Shown here: positions 37,201 to 45,526 of the stretch, piece after piece
Position numbering within the stretch: the first letter of the stretch is position 1
How the letters are laid out: each line of letters begins with the position of its first letter
Assembly: GCF_020829595.1 (NCBI RefSeq)
Contig: NZ_JAIVFW010000028.1
Span: 1-64,000 of the forward strand
Length of the DNA: 64,000 bases
DNA from: Nostoc sp. CHAB 5844
GTDB taxonomy: Bacteria; Cyanobacteriota; Cyanobacteriia; Cyanobacteriales; Nostocaceae
Direction of reading: 5' to 3'
Made by a program: the position numbers and the translations under genes
Notes under the pieces: generated by a model
What the model was told of the DNA's origin: nothing
Database searches by the model: none
Seen by the model: the letters and a program-made list of their open reading frames with translations, nothing else

Positions 37201-39639
37201 AGCAAAGTTAATGTTTAAATATTCAGCTTCTGCGGTTTCTATATACAATTTTAAAGTAAAATCATATTGAGATTGCCAACTATTAGTCTCTAGCAATTCT
37301 AAGGCAGTATTTAGATACTTTATTGCCGTCTCATAAGCTGTAGCAGACTTAGCTTTATAACCTGCGATTAAATTAAGTTGAGCTAGTTGATTTTTTTCTA
37401 TTTGTTCACCAATTAAATCTGCGCCGATGTTTAGCTGATTAATTATGGCGAAAATATTTTCGGCTTCTTCAATTTGGGGCGTATTTTCGAGCAGAATTTG
37501 ACCAATCTTTAGGTGTGTTGCTTTTTTCTGTTCTTCAGGAATCAAAAAGTATGCAGCTTGTTGTACTCTATCATGGAGAAATCTGTAAGTTGGCGATTGG
37601 CAAGCTTGCCATTCATCAGCCACTAGTTCTTCTGTATCTTGAAAGAATTTATACACTTCACTAGTAGGAATAATCAATTCTTCTTGTAATGCTTTCCATA
37701 AATCATCAGCAGTTTCTAGTAAAGATTTTCTGTAGACAGTAGCTAGATTTGCTAAATCAAATTGGTTGCCAATACAAGCAGCTAATTTTAATACTTCTAA
37801 GGTGGTTCGTGGTAGTTTTTGCAGTTGCAGTGCGAGAAATTCTACTACATCATCAGTCAGTGCTAAGGCTTTTACTTGAGCAATATCACATTGCCAATAT
37901 CCGATATCAAAGTTAAAGCTGATTAATTTTTCATCGTAGAGAAACTTTAAAAATTGATGGATAAATAAAGGATTACCCTGAGTTTTTTGGTATACGAGTT
38001 TTGTGAGGGGAGAAGCAATTTCTAAAGAACAATTTAGGGTATCAGCTATGAGATGATTTAAATCTGTTGACTGAAGTGCAGCTAAAGTAATATTGTTAAT
38101 TTTGATATTATTTTTTTGGATTTCTGCTAACGTCAACATCAATGGATGAGTAGTTGAAACTTCATTATCTCGATAAGCACCTATTAGTAATAAATAACCA
38201 GTATCTGTGTTACTGATTAGGAGTTTAATCAATTTCAAAGATGCTGAGTCTGCCCATTGTAAGTCATCTAGAAAAATGACTAAGGGATGATCTTTAGTAG
38301 TAAAAACTTTGATAAATCTATGCAATAGTAAATCAAAACGATTTTGAGCGGCACTTCCTGATAATTCTGGGACAGGAGGTTGTTTTCCAATAATTGTTTC
38401 TAGTTCAGGAATAACATCAATAATGACTTGGGCATTTTCTCCTAATGCTTGCAGTATTTGATTTTGCCAATATTGCAACTGAGTATCGCTTTCACTGAGT
38501 AATTGCCCAATTAAATCGCGGAAAGCTTGGACAAAGGCACTAAAGGGAATATTGCGTTGAAATTGGTCATATTTTCCGGTAATAAAATAACCACGTTGTC
38601 GGACAATTGGTTTATGAACTTCTTTGACAACAGCAGTTTTACCAATACCTGAAAAACCTGCGACTAACATTATTTCGGTGTTACCTTTGGCCACTCTATT
38701 AAAAGCTGTTAGCAAGGTTTTGACTTCTGCTTGTCGTCCGTAAAGTTTTTCGGCGATTTGAAAGCGATCGCAAATATCTCGCATTCCTAATCTAAAATCT
38801 TTAACAGTGCCAGTTTCTTGCCATTGACGTTGACACATTTCTAAGTCATACTTTAACCCCAAAGCACTTTGATATCGGTCTTCAGCATTTTTTGCCATCA
38901 ATTTGCTGACAATATCAGAAACCATTGATGGAACTTCAGGATTTAAACTTTCAACATTTGGCGGCAGCTTTGCTAAATGACAGTAAACTAGTTCCATTGG
39001 TTCATGGCTACAAAAAGGTAACTGTCCGGTTAGCAATTCAAAAAAGGTGACACCTAAAGAATAAAAATCACTACGGTAGTCAATACCGCGATTTGTTCGA
39101 CCAGTTTGTTCAGGTGACAAATACGCCAATGTTCCTTCTAAAATATTTGGATTACTAGGATTTTGGGTTTCTCGCTTCAGTAAAGAAGCAATACTAAAAT
39201 CAATGAGTTTTACTTCTTTTGTGCTGTGATTAATTAAAATATTAGCTGGCTTAATATCTTTATGAATAACTTGATGGCGATATAATCTGTCAAGTATAGA
39301 AACGATTTGAGTTGCAATGTGAAAAAAGCTTGATAAGTTGAGTGTATATTTAGCAATGTATTCTTGCAAAGAAATAGCCCCTGAGTCTTCCATAATCAGG
39401 GCATAGCTATTTTGATAAGTTTCTAAACTATGGGGTTTAACAATGCCTTCAATATCAAGATTTTTGGTAATTGTATACTGATTACGAAATCGCACGAGTT
39501 CTGGAAACGTCGGATAGTCTCGCCGCAATAGTTTAATAATTACTGATTTTTGATCTGATTCTCTCATTCCACGATGCACTAGGGTATTAGAACCTGAATA
39601 AATTAGCTCATTTACACGATAACCAGTTAAGGTCAACAT
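34264..39639 (-). CDS. Trifunctional Ser/Thr kinase - ATPase - GAF - histidine kinase
   Basis: 1,791 residues from the ATG at 39637-39639 (the upstream alternative is a TTG). Order: protein kinase, residues about 5-270, with HKDIKPANIL as catalytic loop and DFSIAS in place of DFG; AAA-type ATPase with Walker A GFSGIGKT near 325 and DDLQW; a long helical TPR-like middle to about 1280; GAF about 1335-1500; histidine kinase with H-box HEINNP near 1541, N-box NLLANAIDAL near 1684 and G-box GKGTGLGLAI near 1756. This is the HstK-type architecture of Nostoc signalling proteins. No partner response regulator lies next to it. It is divergent from a nucleoside transporter; the ligand is unknown. Confidence 0.92.
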   Translation of the reverse strand: MLTLTGYRVNELIYSGSNTLVHRGMRESDQKSVIIKLLRRDYPTFPELVRFRNQYTITKNLDIEGIVKPHSLETYQNSYALIMEDSGAISLQEYIAKYTLNLSSFFHIATQIVSILDRLYRHQVIHKDIKPANILINHSTKEVKLIDFSIASLLKRETQNPSNPNILEGTLAYLSPEQTGRTNRGIDYRSDFYSLGVTFFELLTGQLPFCSHEPMELVYCHLAKLPPNVESLNPEVPSMVSDIVSKLMAKNAEDRYQSALGLKYDLEMCQRQWQETGTVKDFRLGMRDICDRFQIAEKLYGRQAEVKTLLTAFNRVAKGNTEIMLVAGFSGIGKTAVVKEVHKPIVRQRGYFITGKYDQFQRNIPFSAFVQAFRDLIGQLLSESDTQLQYWQNQILQALGENAQVIIDVIPELETIIGKQPPVPELSGSAAQNRFDLLLHRFIKVFTTKDHPLVIFLDDLQWADSASLKLIKLLISNTDTGYLLLIGAYRDNEVSTTHPLMLTLAEIQKNNIKINNITLAALQSTDLNHLIADTLNCSLEIASPLTKLVYQKTQGNPLFIHQFLKFLYDEKLISFNFDIGYWQCDIAQVKALALTDDVVEFLALQLQKLPRTTLEVLKLAACIGNQFDLANLATVYRKSLLETADDLWKALQEELIIPTSEVYKFFQDTEELVADEWQACQSPTYRFLHDRVQQAAYFLIPEEQKKATHLKIGQILLENTPQIEEAENIFAIINQLNIGADLIGEQIEKNQLAQLNLIAGYKAKSATAYETAIKYLNTALELLETNSWQSQYDFTLKLYIETAEAEYLNINFARATELTEIALQNTKSLLDQVKIYELKMQICIAQLQMVQAVEIGLQVIEKLGIDLVNITGDESLLIKLPNLVDIDSFLVMTDPDKLAAMGIFKILCAPIFMAKPEIFPQIIITMVNLCIEHGNSSLSAFAYGFYGLLLSGIGKLTEGYHAGHIAVKLLDKFTAKELKAKIYNLFNSNIRTWKEHTKNSVQPLQEAVQSGLEAGDIEWGGYSAANLCSYLFFSANNLEYAVSQQATYIDICIKIKQEIPIHFSQIWRQLGLNLQGLSPDKYLLVGESFNELQMLPQLIAAKSGTVLFIFYVAKTILLYHFRDYAQAIEQVKLANEQAGSAFGFMQVVILNFYHSLALLAHYFQVDIKEKQGYLEQVEANQEKMKFWAEHAPMNNQHRYNLVAAERLRVLGQYWQAAELYDRAIAQAKENEYIQEEALIHEIATQFYLEWGREQIAQIYLTNSYYCYALWGAKAKVEDLEKRYPQLLAPILQWEKTQLNPQDTISSISRITRSTFSRATTDSSINNSISEALDLDTVLKASQAVSSEIEQDKLLTTLMQVLMENAGAEKAVLVLPKENSWVIEALATVNKLSNILQSLPLDISQDVPQTIIHYVKNTRTSLVIDDATKEKNFAADTYIIRHKPKSVLCTPILNQGKLIGILYLENNLMVQAFTSDRLIIIKLLCSQAAISLENARLYQQSQDYAQKLSQSLTESQQMQLQLIQSEKMSALGNLVAGVAHEINNPVGFIAGNIQPAIELVQDLFYILDLYQQKFPEPGEEITEEIAAVDLEYLREDLPKLISSMKVGVDRIRNISAGLRTFSRLDTESKVTYHIHEGIDSTLLILKHRLKASENRPEINIVKNYGNVPQIECFPGQLNQVFMNLLANAIDALEESNIGRKFSEIQSNQITIQTSLSDDKSQVVIQISDNGVGIPEEVKNRIFDHLFTTKSVGKGTGLGLAIARQIIVEKHNGTLEVNSIQGEGSEFVIKLPI

Positions 39640-39860
39640 AAGTTTTTCTACCAAGAATTTTTGTTTTTTAATTTAGAGAAATAATTTCCATTTTTAGATT
39701 TTTTTTAACATTTAAAGATAAACCTTTGTAACAAAATATCAATTTGCGATCGCTCTGTATTCTTATAGTGGCGCAATTAACTACGAAAAAGTTAAAAAAG
39801 TTACATTTTTATGTATGCTTGATGACCAAGTATCATAGCTGTAGATTTTCACAAGTCAAT

Positions 39861-41069
39861 ATGGAACGTGTTATTTCCGCTCTCGGAATATTAGTGTTTA
39901 TGGGGATATCTTACGCTTTGTCTGTTGAACGTCAAGCAGTCCGTTGGCGGACAGTTGCTTGGGGTTTGGGATTAGAGTTTATTTTTGCCCTGCTAATTTT
40001 GAAAACACCGTGGGGTTTAAATGTATTTAAATCTCTAGGAGATATTGTGAGCAATTTTTTAGCTTTTTCTGATGTTGGTGCTAAATTCGTCTTTGGAGAA
40101 AATTTTAAAGATCATTTATTTGCTTTTCAAGTACTGCCCACCATTATCTTCTTTTCTGCCTTTATTAGTGTTTTGTACTACTACGGAATTTTGCAGCGAG
40201 TTGTAAATATGCTGGCTTGGGTAATGATTAAGACAATGAAAACATCAGGGTCTGAATCTTTATCTTGTGCAGGTAACATCTTTTTAGGGCCGACTGAATC
40301 TGTACTCATGGTCAAACCATATGTAGCAAATATGACTATATCTGAACTCCATGCTGTGATGACTGGCGGCTTTGCCACAATTGCCGGTGGAGTGTTAGGC
40401 GCTTATCTTTCTTTTGGTATTCCCCCGGAACACTTAATTGCGGCTTTTTTTATGACTGCGCCCACATCGTTAGTTGTCTCAAAATTAATGTACCCAGAAA
40501 CAGCAGTATCTCAAACAGCAGGTAAAGCCGAAATAAACGTAGAAAGCAATTACGTCAATGTTATTGATGCTGCCACTACAGGAGCGATTGATGGCGTAAA
40601 ATTAGCAGTTAACGTTGGAGTCATGATTATTGCCTTTTTAGGATTACTAGCTGCTTTGAATGCTTTGTTGGGATGGTTGGGTTCTCTGGTGAATTTGCCG
40701 CAGTTATCCTTGCAATTGATCTTGTCTTTTGTGATGGCACCAGTGGCATGGTTAATGGGTGTACCGTGGAATGATTGTCAACAAGTGGGGGCGCTGTTGG
40801 GAACAAAGACAATTTTGAATGAGTTTATTGCTTTTTTAGATTTAAAACAGCTAATTGCCAGCGGCAAAATTTCTCAACGAGCAGTCATTATTGCTACTTA
40901 CGCATTATGCAATTTTGCCAATATCGGCTCTATTGGCATTACTATTGGCGGACTGACGGGCATGGCTCCTAACCGTCAGCATGACTTGGCTCGTTTGGGC
41001 GTGAGAACAATGATTGGCGGATTACTTGCAAGTTTTATTACCGCTTGTATTGCTGGAATATTAGTATAA
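39861..41069 (+). CDS. Concentrative nucleoside transporter (CNT/NupC family)
   Basis: 402 residues from the ATG at 39861. The frame is open 39 codons further upstream, but that part is AT-rich and lacks family similarity. The protein is highly hydrophobic with eight or more membrane segments and two re-entrant loops. The family signature appears as GNIFLGPTESVLMVKPYV, where CNTs have GNIFxGQTEAPLxIRP; a second signature region is TYALCNFANIGSIGITIGG. The family imports nucleosides with Na+ or H+. The altered QTEAP to PTESV could affect specificity. It is divergent from the giant kinase (about 220 bases) and lies 7 kb from the amidohydrolase cluster. Confidence 0.88.
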   Translation: MERVISALGILVFMGISYALSVERQAVRWRTVAWGLGLEFIFALLILKTPWGLNVFKSLGDIVSNFLAFSDVGAKFVFGENFKDHLFAFQVLPTIIFFSAFISVLYYYGILQRVVNMLAWVMIKTMKTSGSESLSCAGNIFLGPTESVLMVKPYVANMTISELHAVMTGGFATIAGGVLGAYLSFGIPPEHLIAAFFMTAPTSLVVSKLMYPETAVSQTAGKAEINVESNYVNVIDAATTGAIDGVKLAVNVGVMIIAFLGLLAALNALLGWLGSLVNLPQLSLQLILSFVMAPVAWLMGVPWNDCQQVGALLGTKTILNEFIAFLDLKQLIASGKISQRAVIIATYALCNFANIGSIGITIGGLTGMAPNRQHDLARLGVRTMIGGLLASFITACIAGILV

Positions 41070-41076
41070 AATTGAA

Positions 41077-41532
41077 TTATTTTTTTATTCTTTCGGCATA
41101 GCCTAATCGCCAATTTTGTGGTTGTTTTAACTCTCTTTCCTTACCTTGAATAATTAACAAAAGAGCCAGGCGAGTGTTTAAATATCCCCTGATAATCCGA
41201 TTTTTAGGCTTCGGATAAAACCCTGGAACTATGAAACCACCAACAGTTGTAATTTGTCCACAGTAAGTTTTGTTTTCCGGCAATGTGAAAGTAATAAAAC
41301 CATCCATTCTATACTTATGTGGAATAACAAATGTTCCATAAACTTGATGCTGTCCACGCCAAGGTTGAACAACTAGTTCTGTAGGATGAGCATAGTATTT
41401 TTTATTTGATGCAGTAATATATTTCCATTTATCGCAACTTACTATCGGCGATAAATCAGAAAACCAAGAAAAGCCAAGAATACCAGCAAGGGTAAGAAAA
41501 AATAGTAAATAAAACAATTGATATCTTCGCAC
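41077..41532 (-). CDS. Membrane-anchored small protein, unknown function
   Basis: 151 residues starting at GTG (41530-41532). The N-terminus (LFYLLFFLTLAGILGFSWF) is a signal anchor; the rest is a probable beta-rich extracytoplasmic domain with two Cys (VSCDKW and KTYCGQ) that could form a disulphide. No family is recognised. It is convergent with the nucleoside transporter, only seven bases from it. Confidence 0.6.
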   Translation of the reverse strand: MRRYQLFYLLFFLTLAGILGFSWFSDLSPIVSCDKWKYITASNKKYYAHPTELVVQPWRGQHQVYGTFVIPHKYRMDGFITFTLPENKTYCGQITTVGGFIVPGFYPKPKNRIIRGYLNTRLALLLIIQGKERELKQPQNWRLGYAERIKK

Positions 41533-41948
41533 TGTTCAGATATTTAGGCTACTTCTTTTTGGTTATATTTTAGCAAGTTAAGAAATCTGGCGATCGCAAT
41601 ACATCTTATGTATGCAGTGTATGATTGATGCGATCGCACATATCTACCACATCAACGCACAAGTTTTACAAGGTTGGGTGCAGCGATTTTTTTGGCTGCT
41701 GACTGTGTTGTTTAAGAGGTTGTGATATTGTTCGGGTAAGTAATACCAATTCCACCTTCACCCAGCTTTTTCTCAATTATGTAGCGATCGCCAAAGAACT
41801 GCTACCCTGAATTCCACATCATTGGTCAAGACCGTAGTTCTACTGATATCTTATTTTGGCACAAGCAAAACTCGGTCTTGTGGCCAGAAAGATTTAAGGT
41901 GTTGTTGATCTAGCTTAATATAGCGATGTATTCAATTGGCATAAATCT
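41533..41948. other. Intergenic region, no gene seen
   Basis: 416 bases containing four GCGATCGC/GGCGATCG-type (HIP1-like) sites but no coding frame or strong hairpin that I can support. Confidence 0.4.
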
Positions 41949-42233
41949 ATGACACCAGCAGTATTTAAACCCTCATCCTGGCTAGAGAATGGGATTCAAA
42001 TTCAAAAAGTCAATAATCTGAATCTGTTTAAATTGACAGACGCATTGCAAGCTCGAATGCAAGAACTTGTAAATGGAAAAACATCTGATTCGCTGACACT
42101 AGAAGAAGCGGCTGAACTAGAAGCAATTGGGGAATTAGTCATAATTATTAGCTACATCAATGGGATGATTGCTTCTGAAGCACAAAAATCTCAGGAAACT
42201 GAAAACTGGGAACAGCGAATAGAGAAAAACTAA
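41949..42233 (+). CDS. Small conserved-looking protein, unknown function
   Basis: 94 residues, acidic and helical. The middle (ALQARMQELVNGKTSDSLT then LEEAAELEAIGELV) resembles a helical motif I recall in small cyanobacterial proteins encoded near toxin-antitoxin or nuclease genes. No partner gene is adjacent here: a hairpin and then phnD follow. Function not assigned. Confidence 0.55.
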   Translation: MTPAVFKPSSWLENGIQIQKVNNLNLFKLTDALQARMQELVNGKTSDSLTLEEAAELEAIGELVIIISYINGMIASEAQKSQETENWEQRIEKN

Positions 42234-42271
42234 TCTCTAAAAATGATTGATTTGTATTTCTAGTAGTTTAC

Positions 42272-42315
42272 ATAAAGGCGATCGCCAGCTCTTGCCGGAC
42301 AACCATCGCCTTTAT
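42272..42315. terminator. Hairpin with ATAAAGGCGAT stem
   Basis: ATAAAGGCGAT and ATCGCCTTTAT form an 11-bp stem around a 22-base loop, 38 bases after the small gene. It has no strong T tract. It is a plausible weak terminator between this gene and phnD; the stem includes a HIP1-like sequence. Confidence 0.4.
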
Positions 42316-42471
42316 CATGCTTCTATATAAAAGTATAAAATTAGACTTTTTAAGTATAAGTATAAAAATTTAATATTGACTTTCATTCCTAAAAGTTTTA
42401 GATTCATTTGTTGAGATAGTTGAAACTTTTTATCAAAAATACTACTAATAGTTCCTAACGGAGAGTTAGAA

Positions 42472-43452
42472 ATGAGTGTGAGTAAAAAGGGCGTGTTGGG
42501 TGCTGGCGTTGCCTTTGCGACGCTAACAGGTTTGGTTATCGGCAATTTTGGGGCAATGCAGGCAACTAATGCTAACTCCATTCCTAATCAACAAGCGCCA
42601 CGCATACTTGCCCAAGCCAAAAGACTAAGAACTCTAACAGTAATTTTTCCTAGTCGTTCTGACTCTACAGACTTGCAAAATAAAGCCAACGCTGTAGCAA
42701 AGTTTCTCTCTAACGAGTTAAAAATTCCCGTCACAGCACAGATTGGTGATGATACTGCGGCGGTGGAAGCTTTAAGGGCTAATCGCGCTGATGTAGCTTT
42801 CTTAAGCAGCCGTCCAGCTTTGAAAGCTGAACAATTAGCAAATGCTAAGTTGTACTTAGCTGAAGTGCGTGATAATTATTCTGGTAGATACACTTATAAT
42901 TCGATATTTGTTGTTCCCAGCAATAGCTCTTTAAAAACTAGAAATAATGCCAAAGCAACCTTAGAACAACTGCGGGGTAAGCGCATAGCTTTTACTTCTC
43001 CGACTTCTGGTTCAGGGTTTATTTTTCCGGTGAGTGAGTTAGTAAAACAGGGATTTGTCCCTAACCGCGATCGCCTGGATGGTTTCTTTGGTCAAGTTGC
43101 TTATGGTGGTAACTACAGTAAAGCTTTGCAAGCAGTTGTGCGCGGTCAGGCTGATGTAGCAGTTGTTTCTGAATATGCCATGTTCCCTCCGTATATCACT
43201 GCGGAAGAAAAAAGCAAGTTACGCATATTGCATAGAATTTCTGGTGTTCCAGCCCACGGTATCGCCATTGATGATGATGTGCCAGTTCAAGACAGAGAAA
43301 GATTAATCAACGCTCTACTGAAGTTAAATCAATCACAAAATAACCCACTATTACGCAACTTATACAACTCTACCGAATTGGTAAGAGTTGATCATAACCG
43401 TCACCTGTCGCCAATTCGTACTGCACTTACTCGGATTGGGATTGCACCTTAG
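42472..43452 (+). CDS. phnD: Phosphate/phosphite/phosphonate ABC transporter, substrate-binding protein
   Basis: 326 residues of the PhnD family. A signal peptide (GAGVAFATLTGLVIG) precedes the mature protein, which begins near residue 50 (KRLRTLTVIFPSRSD). The ligand-site motif FTSPTSGSGFIFPVSELV near residue 180 and DVAVVSEYAM are typical. It delivers an anionic phosphorus compound (phosphonate, phosphite or similar) to the PhnC/PhnE pair encoded downstream. A GGAG ribosome site precedes the ATG. No C-P lyase or phosphite dehydrogenase gene is in the window, so the ligand is unresolved. Confidence 0.85.
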   Translation: MSVSKKGVLGAGVAFATLTGLVIGNFGAMQATNANSIPNQQAPRILAQAKRLRTLTVIFPSRSDSTDLQNKANAVAKFLSNELKIPVTAQIGDDTAAVEALRANRADVAFLSSRPALKAEQLANAKLYLAEVRDNYSGRYTYNSIFVVPSNSSLKTRNNAKATLEQLRGKRIAFTSPTSGSGFIFPVSELVKQGFVPNRDRLDGFFGQVAYGGNYSKALQAVVRGQADVAVVSEYAMFPPYITAEEKSKLRILHRISGVPAHGIAIDDDVPVQDRERLINALLKLNQSQNNPLLRNLYNSTELVRVDHNRHLSPIRTALTRIGIAP

Positions 43453-43756
43453 TTAATAGTGCTGAGTGCTGAGTTGAAAGTGCTGAGTTAAAAAGTAGCA
43501 GGTTATAAGTAGAACGGCGTAGATATTTGTAGTTGGAATGAGGCAGGAGGACGACACTTTGCTCAAGTCGGGAAACCCGCCCACGCAAGTGTCTCCAGAA
43601 GGCAGGAGGAAGAGGGTTTTAGCCTCATTTACCTTTCTTCACATAGTTGTGTTTTTTCTCAACGACTTACTTATACCGAACATATCAGTCCTGAGTACTT
43701 TTTATTTACGCAACACTCAGCACTCAGCACCTAGCACTTTTTGAGAGAAGCATAGG
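43453..43756 (+). repeat. Repeat-filled gap between phnD and phnC, with hairpin core copy 2
   Basis: Short TGCTGAG-type repeats at the start and end (and CAGCACT/CAGCACC near 43715-43738) bracket a hairpin: GACACTTTGC/GCAAGTGTC around a 24-base core at 43562-43585 identical to 24164-24187. AGGCAGGAGG pieces lie on both sides. A 68-codon frame here is not a gene. Confidence 0.7.
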
Positions 43757-44482
43757 ATGAGTAATTTTGTAATTGAATGTCATAACTTAGAGACAGCTGA
43801 TGCTGCTTCTTTAAATCGTCCTATCCTGAATGGTATTAGTTGCCAAATCAAACAGGGTGAGTTTGTTGTTTTGCTAGGACTCAATGGCGCAGGGAAATCA
43901 ACATTATTACGATCGCTTGTAGGATTAGTCCCTTTGACCAAAGGCGAAATTAAAATCAACGGTGTAATAATGTCTCCCCGTACTCTGTCACAAATTCGCC
44001 GCAATGTCGGGATGTTATTTCAGGGAGGCGGATTAATTCGGCAGTTGTCAGCTGTTGATAATGTATTGTGTGGCAGACTTGGCGTAAGGACAACTTGGCA
44101 GACATTATTTGGATTTCCAGGGCGCGATCGCCTTTTAGCAATGGATTTACTCGCACAGTTGGGTTTAAAAGAACAAGCTGATCAAAAAACTAGTCAACTC
44201 AGTGGTGGACAGCAACAACGAGTGGCGATCGCCCGTGCATTAATTCAATCTCCGCAGATTCTTTTAGCCGATGAACCGATTACAGGCTTGGATGTTGTCG
44301 CCTGTCAACAGGTAATGGAAACTTTATCAGAATTACATCAGCAAGGCATGACGATTGTGACAGTGTTACATGATTTAGGCATAGCCGCGAAATATGGTCA
44401 ACGTGCGATCGTCTTAGAAGCGGGACGCATTGTTTACGACGGACTTTGTGAAAACTTGCAAGCCCAATTTGTCAAATGTTAA
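43757..44482 (+). CDS. phnC: Phosphonate-type ABC transporter, ATP-binding protein
   Basis: 241 residues with all ABC ATPase landmarks: Walker A GLNGAGKST near residue 40, Q-loop in MLFQGGGL, signature LSGGQQQRVAIARAL near 150, Walker B ILLADEP and the switch His in TVLHDLGIA. It energises import through PhnE. Its stop overlaps the start of phnE by seven bases (ATGTTAA), so the two are translationally coupled. Confidence 0.9.
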   Translation: MSNFVIECHNLETADAASLNRPILNGISCQIKQGEFVVLLGLNGAGKSTLLRSLVGLVPLTKGEIKINGVIMSPRTLSQIRRNVGMLFQGGGLIRQLSAVDNVLCGRLGVRTTWQTLFGFPGRDRLLAMDLLAQLGLKEQADQKTSQLSGGQQQRVAIARALIQSPQILLADEPITGLDVVACQQVMETLSELHQQGMTIVTVLHDLGIAAKYGQRAIVLEAGRIVYDGLCENLQAQFVKC

Positions 44483-45261
44483 ATTCAAAAATTCTTCGCC
44501 GTTATCCTTGGATGAGTCCTCTACTCATCCTTTTAATTGTCGTTGTAGTTTATGCTTGGGCTTTGCGAGGTATCAAAGTCGATTTTGAATTAGTGACATC
44601 TAGCTGGCCTTACATCACCGATTTTATCTCTCGCTTATTTCCCCCGGATACTACAGTTGTCGATATAGCAGTTAAGGCACTTGTTGAGACAGTGCAGATG
44701 TCTTTGTGGGGAACCACAATTGGCGCAATTTTATCTTTACCCATTGCTGTCGCTAGTGCTAGTAATGTTGCGCCTCGTTGGTTGCAATGGTTAGCGAACT
44801 TATTGCAAAATGCTGTGCGTTCCGTCCCTTCAATTATTCTGGGGTTAATTTTCGTCGCCGCCACTGGCTTAGGCGCACCCGCCGGAACTTTAGCCTTAGC
44901 AATTTACACCATTGGCTATTTAGCGAAGTTTTATCAACAAGCAATTGAAGCGGTGAATGCTAGGTCTTTAGAATCTTTACAAGTAATGGGTGCATCCAGA
45001 TTTCAGATTGTGCAGTACGGAATTTTACCTCAAGTCTTGCCTTTAGGATTAGGTTACACATTGTGGATGTTTGAGTATAATATCCGCGCCGCTTCAGTGT
45101 TGGGTGTAGTTGGTGCTGGGGGAATTGGCTTTCAATTGAAGAGTTACATCGATGGTTTTGAGTACAACAAAGCAACAACTATGATGTTAGTGCTGTTGGT
45201 AGTTGTGACTGTAATTGATGCTTTTAGTAGTAAACTACGCCAACGACTAGATTCGATGTAG
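44476..45261 (+). CDS. phnE: Phosphonate-type ABC transporter, permease
   Basis: 261 residues with about six membrane segments (first at residues 12-30, LLILLIVVVVYAWAL). The cytoplasmic coupling loop EAA motif is seen in ARSLESLQVMGASRFQIV, and GVVGAGGIGFQL near residue 220 is typical of PhnE. It overlaps phnC. It is the last gene of the importer; nothing downstream on the same strand. Confidence 0.9.
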   Translation: MLNSKILRRYPWMSPLLILLIVVVVYAWALRGIKVDFELVTSSWPYITDFISRLFPPDTTVVDIAVKALVETVQMSLWGTTIGAILSLPIAVASASNVAPRWLQWLANLLQNAVRSVPSIILGLIFVAATGLGAPAGTLALAIYTIGYLAKFYQQAIEAVNARSLESLQVMGASRFQIVQYGILPQVLPLGLGYTLWMFEYNIRAASVLGVVGAGGIGFQLKSYIDGFEYNKATTMMLVLLVVVTVIDAFSSKLRQRLDSM

Positions 45262-45526
45262 CTTTAACTATAGTGTCGAGACAGATAAGTATTCTGTGCG
45301 ATCGCACTTTCAGAGTGTAGATTGATGATGAAGGGCAGAACAAAGGAATTTAGTGAATGATTCAGTAGGTGAGCAGATGCGGCGAGTTTTTCTGAGCGCT
45401 TATGCTGGAGAGTAAGTTTATTAGTGTGTGTATATTTAACCCAGCTATAACTCTTGCATATTTTTGCAAAAGTTATAGCCAAGTTTTGAGGGAACACACT
45501 AATCGTCTAACTTCATGATTTTCTCA

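Noticed and set aside
43538-43744. 68-codon plus frame between phnD and phnC
   Set aside because: Translates a hairpin repeat and flanking short repeats; not a plausible protein.
45264-45497. 77-codon minus frame after phnE
   Set aside because: No family, no ribosome site, unusual composition; likely chance.
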